This document shows, piece by piece, positions 35,982 to 45,151 of a DNA stretch of 64,000 bases. The notes beneath the pieces were generated by a model. The model had not been told where the DNA came from, searched no databases, and worked only from the letters and a program-made list of their open reading frames with translations. The DNA is from Dehalococcoidia bacterium (GTDB taxonomy: Bacteria > Chloroflexota > Dehalococcoidia > Tepidiformales > Tepidiformaceae): NCBI GenBank assembly GCA_003104995.1, contig PQAO01000020.1:1-64000 (forward strand), read 5' to 3'. How positions within the stretch are numbered: position 1 is the first letter of the stretch; each line of letters starts with the position of its first letter. The position numbers and the translations under genes are program-made.

Positions 35982-38900
35982 CCGCTCGTCCCGCCCCCCA
36001 GCCAGCCCTCCGCCCTGTCGGCCTCGACCGGTTGCTGTCGGCGCGCCTCGCCATCAACTGGGAAGTCGCCGCCTACGCTGCCATCCTGTTCGCGGCATTC
36101 GCCCTGCGCTTCTGGGATCTCGGCTCGCGCGCCCTCCATCACGATGAGAGCATCCACGCCCAGTGGTCGTGGGGCCTCCTCCAGGGGAACTACAACCACA
36201 GCCCGGTCTTCCACGGGCCGTTCTACTACCACATACAGGGCCTCGTCTTCTTCCTGTTCGGCGCCTCGGACTACACCAGCCGCGTCTCCGCGGCCATCTT
36301 CGGCACGGCGCTCGTGGCCCTGCCGCTGCTCATGCGCCGCCGGCTGGGCGCGGCCGGGACGCTGGCGGCGGTCGCCCTGATTGCCTTCTCCCCGACTCTC
36401 GTTTACTACAGCCGCTTCTTTCGCGAAGACATCTACATGGGAGCATTCACGCTGCTCATGGTCGTGGCGATGTGGCGCTACATCGACGAAGGCCGCCAGC
36501 GCTGGCTGTTTGTCTTCGCCGCCGGGTTCACCGGGAACGTCCTTACGAAAGAGGGCTCGTTCCTCGCCTTCGCCGTTTTCCTGGTCTACCTCGACGTGTA
36601 CCTGGCGAACCAGCTCGCTGTCCGCACCCTCGCCGCCCGCGAACTCGACACTCTCCCGCGGCGCATACTCCTGACGGTTGGTTTCGCGCCCTGGGCATGG
36701 ATCGTGGCGGCAATCTGGCCGTTCGCTGCCCCCTTGCGCCGCAACCTGGACTGGGGGGACGACCTCCCCCGCGGAGGGGATGTCCTCCTCTTGCTCGGCA
36801 CCTTTACGCTCCCCCTCCTGACCCCCGTCTCCCGCACCGTGTTCCTGGAGAAGCTGGGCCTCATCGAGAAAGACCGGCTGAGCTGGGAGAAAAGCCTCCA
36901 GGGGGCAGTCGCCACGCGCGACGCGATCGCGCTGTTCGGGCTTTTCGCCGTGACCACCAGCATCGCCGCGTTTGCCGGGCTCCAGTGGAAACCAAGAGTG
37001 TGGGGCATCGCTTTCGCTGCCTCCGCCTTTGTCTATCTCTCCCTGATGACGTCGCTCTGGACGAACCTCGATGGCCTCATCAGCGGCCCCTGGGGCTCGC
37101 TCGACTACTGGTACAGCCAGCAGGACGCCCACCGTGGCGACCAACCCTGGTTCTACTACTACATGCTCATGCCCGCCTACGAGTTCCTCCCGCTGGTACT
37201 CGTGATCGGCGGGGCCTGGTGGTCGGTCGTGCGTGGGGACGCGTTTTCACGGTTCCTGGTGGTCTGGCTCATCGGCATCTGGGGTGCGCTCTCCTGGGGC
37301 GCCGAGAAGATGCCGTGGCTCAACGTTCATATCGCACTCCCTGCCTGCATCCTGGCCGCATGGACCGTGCAGCGCGCCTGGCAGTCCTGGTCCGGCCGGG
37401 TTGCGTCGCGCAAGACGGTCGCCACCCTCGGAAGTACCGCGTTGCTCGCCGCGGGCGGGCTCGCCCTCGTGGCCTTCCTCCCCGGCGGGCTGGCTTTTCA
37501 CCTCCTGCGCGGGGCCGTAGCCCTTGCCGTCGTCGCCGGGGTCCTCTTCGCCGCCTGGCCCCTGGGACGTTCCGCGACCGCGTTCGTCACGGTCGTGGCT
37601 GTCATCGGCGCACTCACGTTCTTCTCGCTGCGGACGATGGTCATGGTGGTCTACGAGCGGGGCGATGTCCCCAAAGACCTGCTCATCTACACCCAGTCGT
37701 CGCCCCAGCTCAAGGACGTGGCCGACCAGATCAACGCCCTTGCCGCTGCCTCCGGGCAGGGCTACAACCTGCCGATCGCGGTCGACACCGCTGATTCGTT
37801 CGCCTGGCCGTGGGCCTGGTACCTGCGCGACTTCAAGTCCGTGTCCTATGCCGACTTCTCCAACGGTCCGCCAGCCGGGAACTTCTCCGTGATGCTGGTG
37901 GCGTTCGGCAATGTGGGCCGCGCCCAGGACTACGCCGCGAGCAACTCATCGGTCCAGTACGGGAGTCCTCAACGCTACCCACACCGCTGGTGGTACGACG
38001 AGACCTACAAATACGCCATGAGCGTCGATAACGGCCAGGCCTGCCTCTCCCGGTCCGGGAACTGCGGCCCGTTCCGCCTCGAAACCTGGAAGGTCATCGG
38101 CAACGGCATCTTCGGCGGCGGCTGGCTCGACGCTTGGTTCCACTACTGGCGCGACCACTCCCCCGATCGCCAACCGGGTTCGACGGACGCGTTCGCCTTC
38201 TTCCCGGCGAATTTCGACCTGGAGACCGGCAAGCTTTCCGCGCGTCCCATCGAGCCGCCCGGGCCGGGTACCGACAACGACGGGCGGCCCTCGTTCGGGA
38301 GCCTCGGCTCGCTCCCCGGCCAGTTCTTCGCGCCAGTCGATGTCGAAGCCGACGCTGACGGCAACCTCTACGTCATCGACAGCGCGACCAAGAAGCTGCA
38401 GAAGTTCGACCCCCAGGGCAACTTCATCACGTCCATCGACATCAGGAACAACGCTGCCGACTCTGGCGAGCAGTCGCAGCCCTGGGGCCTCGGTATCGGG
38501 CCGGACGGCGAGGTGGTGGTCGCCGATACCTTCGGCTGGCGCGTGCGCGTCTACAACACGGACCTCGAACTGCGTGCCAGCTTTGGCGATCCCCCGGACA
38601 CCTCGAAGGCGCCCGGCCCGTTCGACCTCTTCGGGCCGCGCGACGCCGCCGTCGACAGCAGTGGAAACGTGTGGGTGACCGATACCGGCAACGACCGCAT
38701 CCAGGTATTCACCCTCGATGGCCAGTTCGTGCGCACCATCGGGTCCTCTGGCAGCGGGCCCGGCCAGTTCGATGAACCGGTCGGCATCGACATCGGGCCC
38801 GATGGCGCGATCTACGTGGCCGACATGTACAACAGTCGTGTCCAGGTGCTCAATCCAGACGGCACCTACCGGGCCCAGTTCACGGTCGAAGGCTGGGGCG

Positions 38901-39136
38901 GCATCGAGGTGAACGACAAGCCGTACCTCCGCGTCCTCTCGGATGGCCGGGTGGCAGCCAGTGTTCCATCGCTGAACCTCGTCCGGATCCTCGGCGCCGA
39001 TGGCGCCCTCAGCGCGACCATCTCCTCCGAGTCCGAACCGCTAAACCGCCCTTATGGGATGGTTGAATCTGCCGATGGTAAGCTCTGGATAGCCGAGGGC
39101 GGCGCTGCCCGGCTCCGGCTGTTCGACATTCCCTGA
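35978..39136 (+). CDS. Agl23-type (TIGR03663) membrane protein fused to an NHL beta-propeller
   Basis: 1052 residues. The first 550 or so form a GT-C/PMT-like membrane domain of the flippase-activity-associated Agl23 type. The first external loop has LHHDESIHAQWSWGLLQG with the acidic pair expected of GT-C enzymes, then FFREDIYMGAF. From about 770 to the end are NHL repeats (for example APVDVEADADGNLYVIDS, GPRDAAVDSSGNVWVTDT, EPVGIDIGPDGAIYVADM), an extracytoplasmic six-bladed-propeller-like module that could bind protein or glycan. The fusion makes it about twice the usual length. Starts in an ATGA overlap. Confidence 0.85.
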   Translation: MTARPAPQPALRPVGLDRLLSARLAINWEVAAYAAILFAAFALRFWDLGSRALHHDESIHAQWSWGLLQGNYNHSPVFHGPFYYHIQGLVFFLFGASDYTSRVSAAIFGTALVALPLLMRRRLGAAGTLAAVALIAFSPTLVYYSRFFREDIYMGAFTLLMVVAMWRYIDEGRQRWLFVFAAGFTGNVLTKEGSFLAFAVFLVYLDVYLANQLAVRTLAARELDTLPRRILLTVGFAPWAWIVAAIWPFAAPLRRNLDWGDDLPRGGDVLLLLGTFTLPLLTPVSRTVFLEKLGLIEKDRLSWEKSLQGAVATRDAIALFGLFAVTTSIAAFAGLQWKPRVWGIAFAASAFVYLSLMTSLWTNLDGLISGPWGSLDYWYSQQDAHRGDQPWFYYYMLMPAYEFLPLVLVIGGAWWSVVRGDAFSRFLVVWLIGIWGALSWGAEKMPWLNVHIALPACILAAWTVQRAWQSWSGRVASRKTVATLGSTALLAAGGLALVAFLPGGLAFHLLRGAVALAVVAGVLFAAWPLGRSATAFVTVVAVIGALTFFSLRTMVMVVYERGDVPKDLLIYTQSSPQLKDVADQINALAAASGQGYNLPIAVDTADSFAWPWAWYLRDFKSVSYADFSNGPPAGNFSVMLVAFGNVGRAQDYAASNSSVQYGSPQRYPHRWWYDETYKYAMSVDNGQACLSRSGNCGPFRLETWKVIGNGIFGGGWLDAWFHYWRDHSPDRQPGSTDAFAFFPANFDLETGKLSARPIEPPGPGTDNDGRPSFGSLGSLPGQFFAPVDVEADADGNLYVIDSATKKLQKFDPQGNFITSIDIRNNAADSGEQSQPWGLGIGPDGEVVVADTFGWRVRVYNTDLELRASFGDPPDTSKAPGPFDLFGPRDAAVDSSGNVWVTDTGNDRIQVFTLDGQFVRTIGSSGSGPGQFDEPVGIDIGPDGAIYVADMYNSRVQVLNPDGTYRAQFTVEGWGGIEVNDKPYLRVLSDGRVAASVPSLNLVRILGADGALSATISSESEPLNRPYGMVESADGKLWIAEGGAARLRLFDIP

Positions 39137-39150
39137 TCACAGGCGGTCCC

Positions 39151-40152
39151 GTGCTCCGTTCCATCCGCTTCTGGGCCAGCCTGGTCATCAGCCTCATCTT
39201 CATCGCGCTCTTCCTGCGCGCCACGCATCCGCGAGACCTGGCCTCCGCCCTCGAACAGGCCAGCTACTGGTGGCTCATCCCCGGCACCGCCGTGCTCTTT
39301 GTCGCCATCGCGGCGCGCTGCATGCGCTGGTCGATCCTGATGCGCCCGGTGGCGCCGTTGAGCCCGGCCAGGCTCTTCCCCTACGCGATCATCGGCTACA
39401 TGGCGAACAACCTCTTGCCGGCGCGGGCCGGCGAACTCGTGCGCGCTTATGTGCTTGGCGACCGCGAGGGCGTCTCCAAGATGGGCACCTTCGGCACGAT
39501 CGCTGTCGAGCGCCTCTTCGACGGGGTCACGCTCGTCCTGATGCTACTCATCGCCGGTTCGATCGTAGGGTTCGAGGACAGCAAGCTACGCGCCATCGCG
39601 GTGGCTTCGACCATCCTGTTTGTGATAGCCCTCGCGGCCTTCTACGTCCTTACGCTGAATGAAGAGCGCGCCAAGCGCGTCATCCATTTCTTCCTGCGGG
39701 TCCTTCCTGAGCGATTCGAACACCAGGCTGAAGCCATGGCCGACTCCCTGGTTGGGAGCCTGCGCTCGGTCCACGACTGGCGGCCACTGGTCCTGGTGGT
39801 GCTCCTCAGTGGGACCGCATGGACCATCGAGGCTGCCGCCTACGCGGTCATCGGCCAGGGATTCAATATGGACGTGAACTTCGGCCACTATGCCCTGCTG
39901 CTCGCCGCTGCCAACCTGGCCATCATCATCCCCACCTTCTTCGGTGGAACGGGTCCGTTCGAGTGGGCGGCGAAGCTCGTGCTGGTCGGCGCCGGCGTGG
40001 CCGATAACGTCGCCGGCGCCTTTTCCATCGTCGCCCACGGCGTGATCCTCATCCCCACCACCGTCCTTGGGCTGATCCTCCTCTGGAGCTACGGCGTGTC
40101 ATTCAAGCGCATCACCAACGTCGAAGTCGACGAGCAGGGGGTGGTCCCGTGA
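39151..40152 (+). CDS. flippase-like membrane protein, UPF0104/AglD (LPG_synthase_TM) family
   Basis: 333 residues from a GTG. Seven to eight membrane segments. The family motif is seen in IIGYMANNLLPARAGELVRAYVLGDREGVSKMGTFGTIAVERLFDG, and FFGGTGPFEWAAK near the C-terminus. Relatives include MprF flippase domains and archaeal AglD. Probably flips or assists movement of a lipid-linked intermediate. Overlaps the FAD oxidoreductase gene by 4 nt (GTGA). Confidence 0.88.
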   Translation: MLRSIRFWASLVISLIFIALFLRATHPRDLASALEQASYWWLIPGTAVLFVAIAARCMRWSILMRPVAPLSPARLFPYAIIGYMANNLLPARAGELVRAYVLGDREGVSKMGTFGTIAVERLFDGVTLVLMLLIAGSIVGFEDSKLRAIAVASTILFVIALAAFYVLTLNEERAKRVIHFFLRVLPERFEHQAEAMADSLVGSLRSVHDWRPLVLVVLLSGTAWTIEAAAYAVIGQGFNMDVNFGHYALLLAAANLAIIIPTFFGGTGPFEWAAKLVLVGAGVADNVAGAFSIVAHGVILIPTTVLGLILLWSYGVSFKRITNVEVDEQGVVP

Positions 40153-41483
40153 GGGTTGGGATTGTCGGTGCTGGCGTTGCCGGGCTCGCCGCGGCCCGTG
40201 TCCTCCGCGCGCGCGGCCACCAGGTCACCATCTTCGAAGGCCGCGAGGAAGTTGGCGGTCAGGTCGTCACGTTCCCGGTCGGCGGCGAAGAACTTGAGTG
40301 TTTCTACCACCACATCTTTACGAACGACACCGCCGTCATCCGCTACATCGAAGACCTCGGCCTCCTCGAACACCTGAAGTGGATCGAGCCGCGCAACGCA
40401 CACTTCGTCAAGGGCAGGATGTATCCCTTCGTCACTCCGCTCGACCTGCTGAAGTTCACCGCGATTCCCCTCGTCAGCCGGGTGCGCCTGGGCCTGGCGG
40501 CACTCTGGCTGCGGCGGCGCAAGGACGGCCTCACTCGCTACGAAGGAGTTACCGCCCGCGAGTGGATGCAGAAGGCAGTCGGGAAGAAGGCGTTTGATGC
40601 GTTCTGGGGCGCGCTCCTGCGCGGCAAGTTCGCCGATCAGGCCGATAACGTCGGCATGGTCTGGCTCTGGAACAAGGTGTATCTCCGCTTCTCCTCCCGG
40701 AAAGGTGGCGGCTCGAAAGAGTCCCTCGGCTACCTGGAAGGTTCGTTCAAGCGCTACTACCGGACGCTCGCTGACCGCCTGGAAGCGGATGGCGTCGCCA
40801 TCCACCTCAACACCCCGGTCGAGCGCGTGGCAGCCGCTGAAGGCGCCGTGAAGGGCATCGAGGCGGGCGGCCAATTCCACGAGTTCGACCAGGTGCTCAT
40901 GACCACCCCGAACATCATCACCATGAAGATCTGCCCGGACCTCCCGGCGGACTACCGCTCGGTGCTCGAACGGGTGCGCTACCAGTGGGCCACCTGCCTC
41001 ATCCTCGCCCTCGACCGGCCCCTCACCCCCTATTACTGGCTCTCGATCGGCGATGACCTGCCCTTCGTGGCCTGCGTCGAACACACGAACTTCATGCCGG
41101 TCGAACGGTACGGCGGCAACCACGTGGTCTACCTTTCGAACTACACGCCACCCGGGCATCCGGTCCTCGACATGGACGCCGAGCAGGTCTTTGCCAGCTA
41201 CCTCGCCGGCATCAAGAGGCTGAACCCGGCGTTCGACCCTTCGTGGGTGCGCGAGAAATGGTTCTTCAAAGACCCCGGCGGCCAGCCCGTCATCACCACC
41301 AACTACTCCGCGTCCATCCCGGAAATGCGGACCGGCGTCGAAGGGCTCTACCTTTCGAACACCACCCAGGTGTACCCCGAGGACCGCGGCCAGAACTACA
41401 GCCTCCTCCTCGGCGAGAAGGCCGCGGCCCTGATGGACGAGGACTGGCGAAGAGCTGCCGGTTCGCAGGACGCCGCTATCTAA
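40149..41483 (+). CDS. NAD(P)/FAD-dependent oxidoreductase, amine-oxidase / UGM-like
   Basis: 444 residues from a GTG. N-terminal dinucleotide-binding fold VGIVGAGVAGLAAARVLRARGHQVTIFEGREEVGGQV, then an amine-oxidase/protoporphyrinogen-oxidase-like body and a C-terminal FAD motif GVEGLYLSNTTQVYPEDRGQNYSLLLGEKAA. Similar proteins beside glycosyltransferase clusters are often annotated as UDP-galactopyranose mutase-like or carotenoid-desaturase-like. The translational coupling to an AglD-like flippase suggests it modifies a sugar or isoprenoid lipid (inference). Confidence 0.85.
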   Translation: MRVGIVGAGVAGLAAARVLRARGHQVTIFEGREEVGGQVVTFPVGGEELECFYHHIFTNDTAVIRYIEDLGLLEHLKWIEPRNAHFVKGRMYPFVTPLDLLKFTAIPLVSRVRLGLAALWLRRRKDGLTRYEGVTAREWMQKAVGKKAFDAFWGALLRGKFADQADNVGMVWLWNKVYLRFSSRKGGGSKESLGYLEGSFKRYYRTLADRLEADGVAIHLNTPVERVAAAEGAVKGIEAGGQFHEFDQVLMTTPNIITMKICPDLPADYRSVLERVRYQWATCLILALDRPLTPYYWLSIGDDLPFVACVEHTNFMPVERYGGNHVVYLSNYTPPGHPVLDMDAEQVFASYLAGIKRLNPAFDPSWVREKWFFKDPGGQPVITTNYSASIPEMRTGVEGLYLSNTTQVYPEDRGQNYSLLLGEKAAALMDEDWRRAAGSQDAAI

Positions 41484-41789
41484 GCCGGCTTCCTCAACAC
41501 ACCCCGCACGAGTGGCAGCCGACCGTCCCACACCGCCCGGCGCGAGCGAGGAAATCGCACGTGTCGTGTTGGTCATGCAGGGAGCTAATTTCCGCCGTCC
41601 GCGCCCGGGGGCATCTTCGAGTTCACGGGGCTTTGAAGGCCCGCGGCAGGTGGCACCTCGGCCCCCGAGCCCCGGGTAAACCCTTGCCAACCTCTGTGAA
41701 GAATCTGACAGAACGCCGTAAGAGCCCCTGAAGCCGTGTGAGTTCCCTGCCGTTAACTGAGGTGTAACCTTGCTGCGGAGAACGTCCAC
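41484..41789. other. intergenic gap, no gene recognised
   Basis: 306 bp between the FAD oxidoreductase and the FlgM-like gene. GC-rich short inverted repeats around 41625-41680 may end the upstream operon. No convincing promoter pair or small frame was found. Confidence 0.5.
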
Positions 41790-42095
41790 ATGGCAGACAC
41801 CAAACCGAAACCAGAATTGACCCGGGCCACGGAGCGTACACCGTTTGATGACCGCACTCGCCGCGTGATGGAACTTCGCCGACAGATCCGAGAGGGCCAG
41901 TACCAGCCCGACCCGGAAGCGATTGCCCGTGCACTGCTGCGCGAGTGGGCGCTGAGCGACGACCTGTTCGCCGAGCCCGGCGTACCAGAGCCGGCCGATG
42001 CGGCCGGCGACTTCCGCGCGGCCGCGGAACGGTTCGTCGTCCGTCCAGGCGCCCGAGACCATGACACGCCCGCCCCGGCAGAGCGCACGGCCTGA
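41790..42095 (+). CDS. FlgM-like anti-sigma-28 factor protein
   Basis: 101 residues. The segment RRVMELRRQIREGQYQPDPEAIARALLREW (about 27-56) matches the C-terminal sigma-binding part of FlgM-type proteins (pattern V-x-x-L-R-x-x-I-x-x-G-x-Y-x-x-D-x-x-x-I-A-x-x-L-L). N- and C-terminal parts are disordered and charged. No flagellar or chemotaxis gene is in the window, so it may regulate another sigma factor. Stands alone, converging with the thioesterase. Confidence 0.65.
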   Translation: MADTKPKPELTRATERTPFDDRTRRVMELRRQIREGQYQPDPEAIARALLREWALSDDLFAEPGVPEPADAAGDFRAAAERFVVRPGARDHDTPAPAERTA

Positions 42096-42120
42096 CCCGG
42101 CGACCGGGCCTGCCCGCGGC

Positions 42121-42522
42121 TTAACCCGGCCGCTTCTGGGCGAGCCGCTGTTCGAACCGCTGCCGGTCGACCACGAACCGCTGGTGGGTGCCATGGCCCA
42201 CCTGGTCGATGCCGTCGGTCGCGCTCCATTCGAAGTCGAACCGGCGCCCATCGATGCCGACAAGTTTGACCTCGGCGGTAACCCGCAGCCCTTCTGGCGT
42301 TGCCGCGGTGTGATTGATGACGATCTCCGCGCCCACCGTCATCTGGTCTGGGCCCAGGTGGGGCGCCATCCACTCGGCGGCCGTCTTCTCGACGAGCGCG
42401 CCAAGCGCGGCTGTACTGAAAACATCGGGGGTGCCCGTCACGATGCGGCTGGCGAAGTGCTCCGGCGCGCAGGCGACTGACTGGCTGGCGGCCGCACCGA
42501 CTTTCATGTCTTCGACTGGCAT
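42121..42522 (-). CDS. hotdog-fold thioesterase, FlK-like
   Basis: 133 residues from the ATG at 42522, with GAGGGGG upstream. Hotdog-fold protein of the fluoroacetyl-CoA thioesterase type: STAALGALVEKTAAEWMAPHL with the conserved Glu of the central helix, GAEIVINHTAATPEGLRVTAEVKLVGIDGRRFDFEWSATDG, and a C-terminal GTHQRFVVDRQRF. Probably cleaves short acyl-CoA esters. True substrate unknown. The 5' end is close to, and divergent from, the RNase P RNA gene. Confidence 0.85.
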   Translation of the reverse strand: MPVEDMKVGAAASQSVACAPEHFASRIVTGTPDVFSTAALGALVEKTAAEWMAPHLGPDQMTVGAEIVINHTAATPEGLRVTAEVKLVGIDGRRFDFEWSATDGIDQVGHGTHQRFVVDRQRFEQRLAQKRPG

Positions 42523-42623
42523 CCGCGCCCCCTCGAGTGGTGTGCCAGGCGATTCTAACTGCTCGCGCCAGACAATGCGGCGATTCCTAATCGACAAATT
42601 CCCATCCGCAATAGACAATGGAG

Positions 42624-42985
42624 CTGGGTCCAGGGGGCCGGGTGACCGCGACGGTCCGCTGTCGAGGAAAGTCCGGACTCCACCGGGCAGGGTGCCAGGT
42701 AACGCCTGGGCGGCGTGAGCCGACGGAAAGTGCAACAGAAACATACCGCCCTTCTTTGGAAGGGCAAGGGTGAAATGGTGCGGTAAGAGCGCACCGGCGT
42801 CCCGGTAACGGGGCGGCCGTGCAAACCCCACCCGGAGCAAGGCCAAATAGGGGAGGAGGGCGCCCGGCCCGCTACCACTCCCGGGTTGGCTGCTAGAGCG
42901 CTGTAGCGATGCGGCGTCGAGAGAGATGGTCACCGTTCTTCCCCGGAAGGACACAGAATCCGGCTTACAGGCCCGCTGGACCCCC
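42624..42985 (+). ncRNA. rnpB: RNase P RNA, bacterial type A
   Basis: Catalytic RNA that trims tRNA 5' leaders. Conserved blocks in the right order: GAGGAAAGTCCGGACTCC near 42663, GGTGCCAGGTAACGCC near 42689, GGTGAAATGGTGCGGTAAGAG around 42769-42788, GGAGCAAGGCCAAATAGG near 42835, and ACAGAATCCGGCTTACAGG near 42953. The ends pair as P1 (GGGTCCAG at 42626-42633 with CTGGACCC at 42976-42983). Length about 360 nt and the layout fit class A. Ends are approximate to a few bases. Confidence 0.97.
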
Positions 42986-43069
42986 AAATTCCTCCCCACT
43001 CGCAGGCTGACACCGCGATCGCAGTTCGTTACGATCGAGGGACCAAGACCACGACCCGGAGATGTCCCC

Positions 43070-43918
43070 ATGCCTGCCACCCAGGCCTACATCGATGTGA
43101 CTGACGCAACCTTCGCCACCGAAGTGCTGGAACGCTCGAACAGCGTGCCCGTGGTGGTGGATTTCTGGGCGCCCTGGTGCGGGCCGTGCCGCGTGCTGGG
43201 GCCCATCATCGAAAAGGTTGCGGCCGAGAATGCAGGGGCGGTGGTGCTCGCGAAGCTCAACACCGATGAGAACCCGCGCACCGCGACCGCATACCGCATC
43301 CAGGGTATCCCTGCCGTCAAGGCGTTCCGAAACGGCCAGGTGGCCGCCGAATTCACTGGCGCCTACCCGGAGCCGCAGGTCCGCGCGTTCTTCGCGAAGA
43401 TCCTCCCGCAGCCCGAAGAGGCGGTCGCCAGCCAGGCGGAAGAGCTGCTCCGCCGGGGCGATGTCGCCGGCGCCGAGGCCAGCTACCGCGAAGTCCTGAA
43501 GACGCAGCCCTCCAATGCCGACGCCGTGGTCGGGCTGGCCAGCATCCTCATCTCTCGAGGGGAGAACGAGGCCGCGGAGGACCTCCTCGAACGCGCCCCG
43601 GCGGACCGCCGGGCGAAAGTGCTCCGCCACGCCATCTTTCTCGGCGAGTTCGAGACCAAGCACAGCCAGGAAGACCTCGAAGGGGAGGCTCGCGCCAACC
43701 CGCGCGATCCCCGGGCGCGCTACCGGTGGGGCGTCATGCTCGCGGCGAAGGGCCAGTTCGAAGCGGCCCTCGATGAGCTCATCGAGTCCGTCAGGATCGA
43801 CCGCAGCTTCGCGGATGGCGCCGCGCGCAAGGCTGTCCTTGCTGTGTTCGACATCCTCGGGCTCGATTCGGCCCTGACTCGCGAGTACCAGCGGCGGCTA
43901 TCGAGCGTCCTGTTCTGA
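43070..43918 (+). CDS. thioredoxin-domain chaperedoxin-like protein (CnoX type) with TPR tail
   Basis: 282 residues from the ATG at 43070. N-terminal thioredoxin fold with active site WCGPC (Cys37, Cys40), then a linker at about 115-120 and tetratricopeptide-like helices to the end, the CnoX/YbbN layout. Unlike E. coli CnoX, which has SxxC, both cysteines are present, so it can act as a real oxidoreductase as well as a holdase. Follows rnpB; its own TACGAT-like -10 lies near 43030. Confidence 0.9.
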   Translation: MPATQAYIDVTDATFATEVLERSNSVPVVVDFWAPWCGPCRVLGPIIEKVAAENAGAVVLAKLNTDENPRTATAYRIQGIPAVKAFRNGQVAAEFTGAYPEPQVRAFFAKILPQPEEAVASQAEELLRRGDVAGAEASYREVLKTQPSNADAVVGLASILISRGENEAAEDLLERAPADRRAKVLRHAIFLGEFETKHSQEDLEGEARANPRDPRARYRWGVMLAAKGQFEAALDELIESVRIDRSFADGAARKAVLAVFDILGLDSALTREYQRRLSSVLF

Positions 43919-43976
43919 TCGCCTGTAGCGGAGCCGCATTAGACAATCGCGGCAACATAACGGAGTCCAGGTCCCA

Positions 43977-45062
43977 ATGATCATCCATATGGCCGAAGGC
44001 GCGACCATCGACCAGGTCGAGCGCGTAATCAACCGCATCTCCCAGGACTATGGCCTGCGCTGCGAGACCATCGTCAGCAGCACCACCGTCATCGGCGTCA
44101 AGGGCGTCGCGAGCATCGTCGACGAGGGCCGCATCACCGAGCTCCCGGGCGTCGACCGCGTCATCCGCATCACCGAGAAGTACAAGGACGCAGCACGTAG
44201 CTTCCATAACGAAGATACGATCATCCACGTCGGCGGCCGCGTGCCTGTCGGCGGCGGCAACCTGACCTTCTTCGGCGGCCCGTGTGCTATCGAAAACGAG
44301 CAGCAGGCGATCGACTCCGCCCGGCTGGCGAAAGCGGCAGGGGTCGACATCCTCCGCGCCTTTCCCGACAAGTCCCGCACGAGCCCGTATGACTACCGCG
44401 GCCTCGATCTGACGAGGGGACTTGAAATCGCAACCGCCATGAAAGCCGATACCGGCCTGCCTATTGTGGGAGAGCTCATCGACCTGCGGCACCTCGACGC
44501 CTTCCTCGATGCCGGCATGGACGTCATCCAGATTGGGGCGCGCAGCGCCCAGTACTCGCCGCTGCTCGAGGAGCTCTCGAAGATCGACCGGCCGGTGGTG
44601 CTCAAACACGGCTTCGGGAACGACATGAACGAGTGGCTCGCGGCAGCCGCCTACGTGATGTCGGGAATCGACCGCGAGCGGCGCACGGTGAGCGAAGGCA
44701 ACAAGAACGTCATCCTCTGCTACCGGGGCATCAAGAGCTTCGAAAGCGAGACGCGGTTTTCCGCCGATATCTCGATGATCCCGCTCGTCCGCTCAAAGTC
44801 CCACCTGCCCTTGATCGCCGATCCGAGCCACAGTTCTGGCGATAAGAAGCTGGTGGAGCGTGTCACGTATGGCTTCGTCGCGGCGGGCGCGCACGGCATC
44901 GAGTTCGACATCCACTCGAACCCGGCTGAGGCTCTCTGCGATGGCAAGCAGGCCGTGACCCACGAGGCCGAGCGCATTATCCGCAGCGCCCGCCAGATCC
45001 ATGCGATGCTCAGTGGCATCGGCATGGAAACCGGCTCCAGCGTGGCGGTCGCCGCGAAGTAA
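43977..45062 (+). CDS. aroF: 3-deoxy-7-phosphoheptulonate (DAHP) synthase
   Basis: 361 residues. First enzyme of the shikimate pathway, condensing PEP and erythrose 4-phosphate. Type I beta form: an N-terminal ferredoxin-like regulatory domain (about 1-70; MIIHMAEGATIDQVERVINRI) followed by the TIM barrel with FFGGPCAIENEQQAIDSARLAKAAG, the metal-ligand Cys in GPC, KSRTSPYDYRG, and LIADPSHSSGDKKLV. The domain fused at the N-terminus is the part that senses tyrosine or phenylalanine in relatives. A hairpin GCGAAGCG/CGCTTCGC (45094-45113) follows the gene. Confidence 0.95.
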   Translation: MIIHMAEGATIDQVERVINRISQDYGLRCETIVSSTTVIGVKGVASIVDEGRITELPGVDRVIRITEKYKDAARSFHNEDTIIHVGGRVPVGGGNLTFFGGPCAIENEQQAIDSARLAKAAGVDILRAFPDKSRTSPYDYRGLDLTRGLEIATAMKADTGLPIVGELIDLRHLDAFLDAGMDVIQIGARSAQYSPLLEELSKIDRPVVLKHGFGNDMNEWLAAAAYVMSGIDRERRTVSEGNKNVILCYRGIKSFESETRFSADISMIPLVRSKSHLPLIADPSHSSGDKKLVERVTYGFVAAGAHGIEFDIHSNPAEALCDGKQAVTHEAERIIRSARQIHAMLSGIGMETGSSVAVAAK

Positions 45063-45093
45063 GTTCCGGCTGCGAAACCTGCGCGGGCGCATA

Positions 45094-45113
45094 GCGAAGC
45101 GCCACCGCTTCGC
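45094..45113 (+). terminator. possible terminator hairpin after aroF
   Basis: Perfect 8-bp stem GCGAAGCG/CGCTTCGC with CCAC loop, 32 bp after the aroF stop. No T-run follows, so it may only stabilise the mRNA end. Confidence 0.4.
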
Positions 45114-45151
45114 CCACCATGTCGCGCTAACCGAACTTCCGGAGGCGCCCC

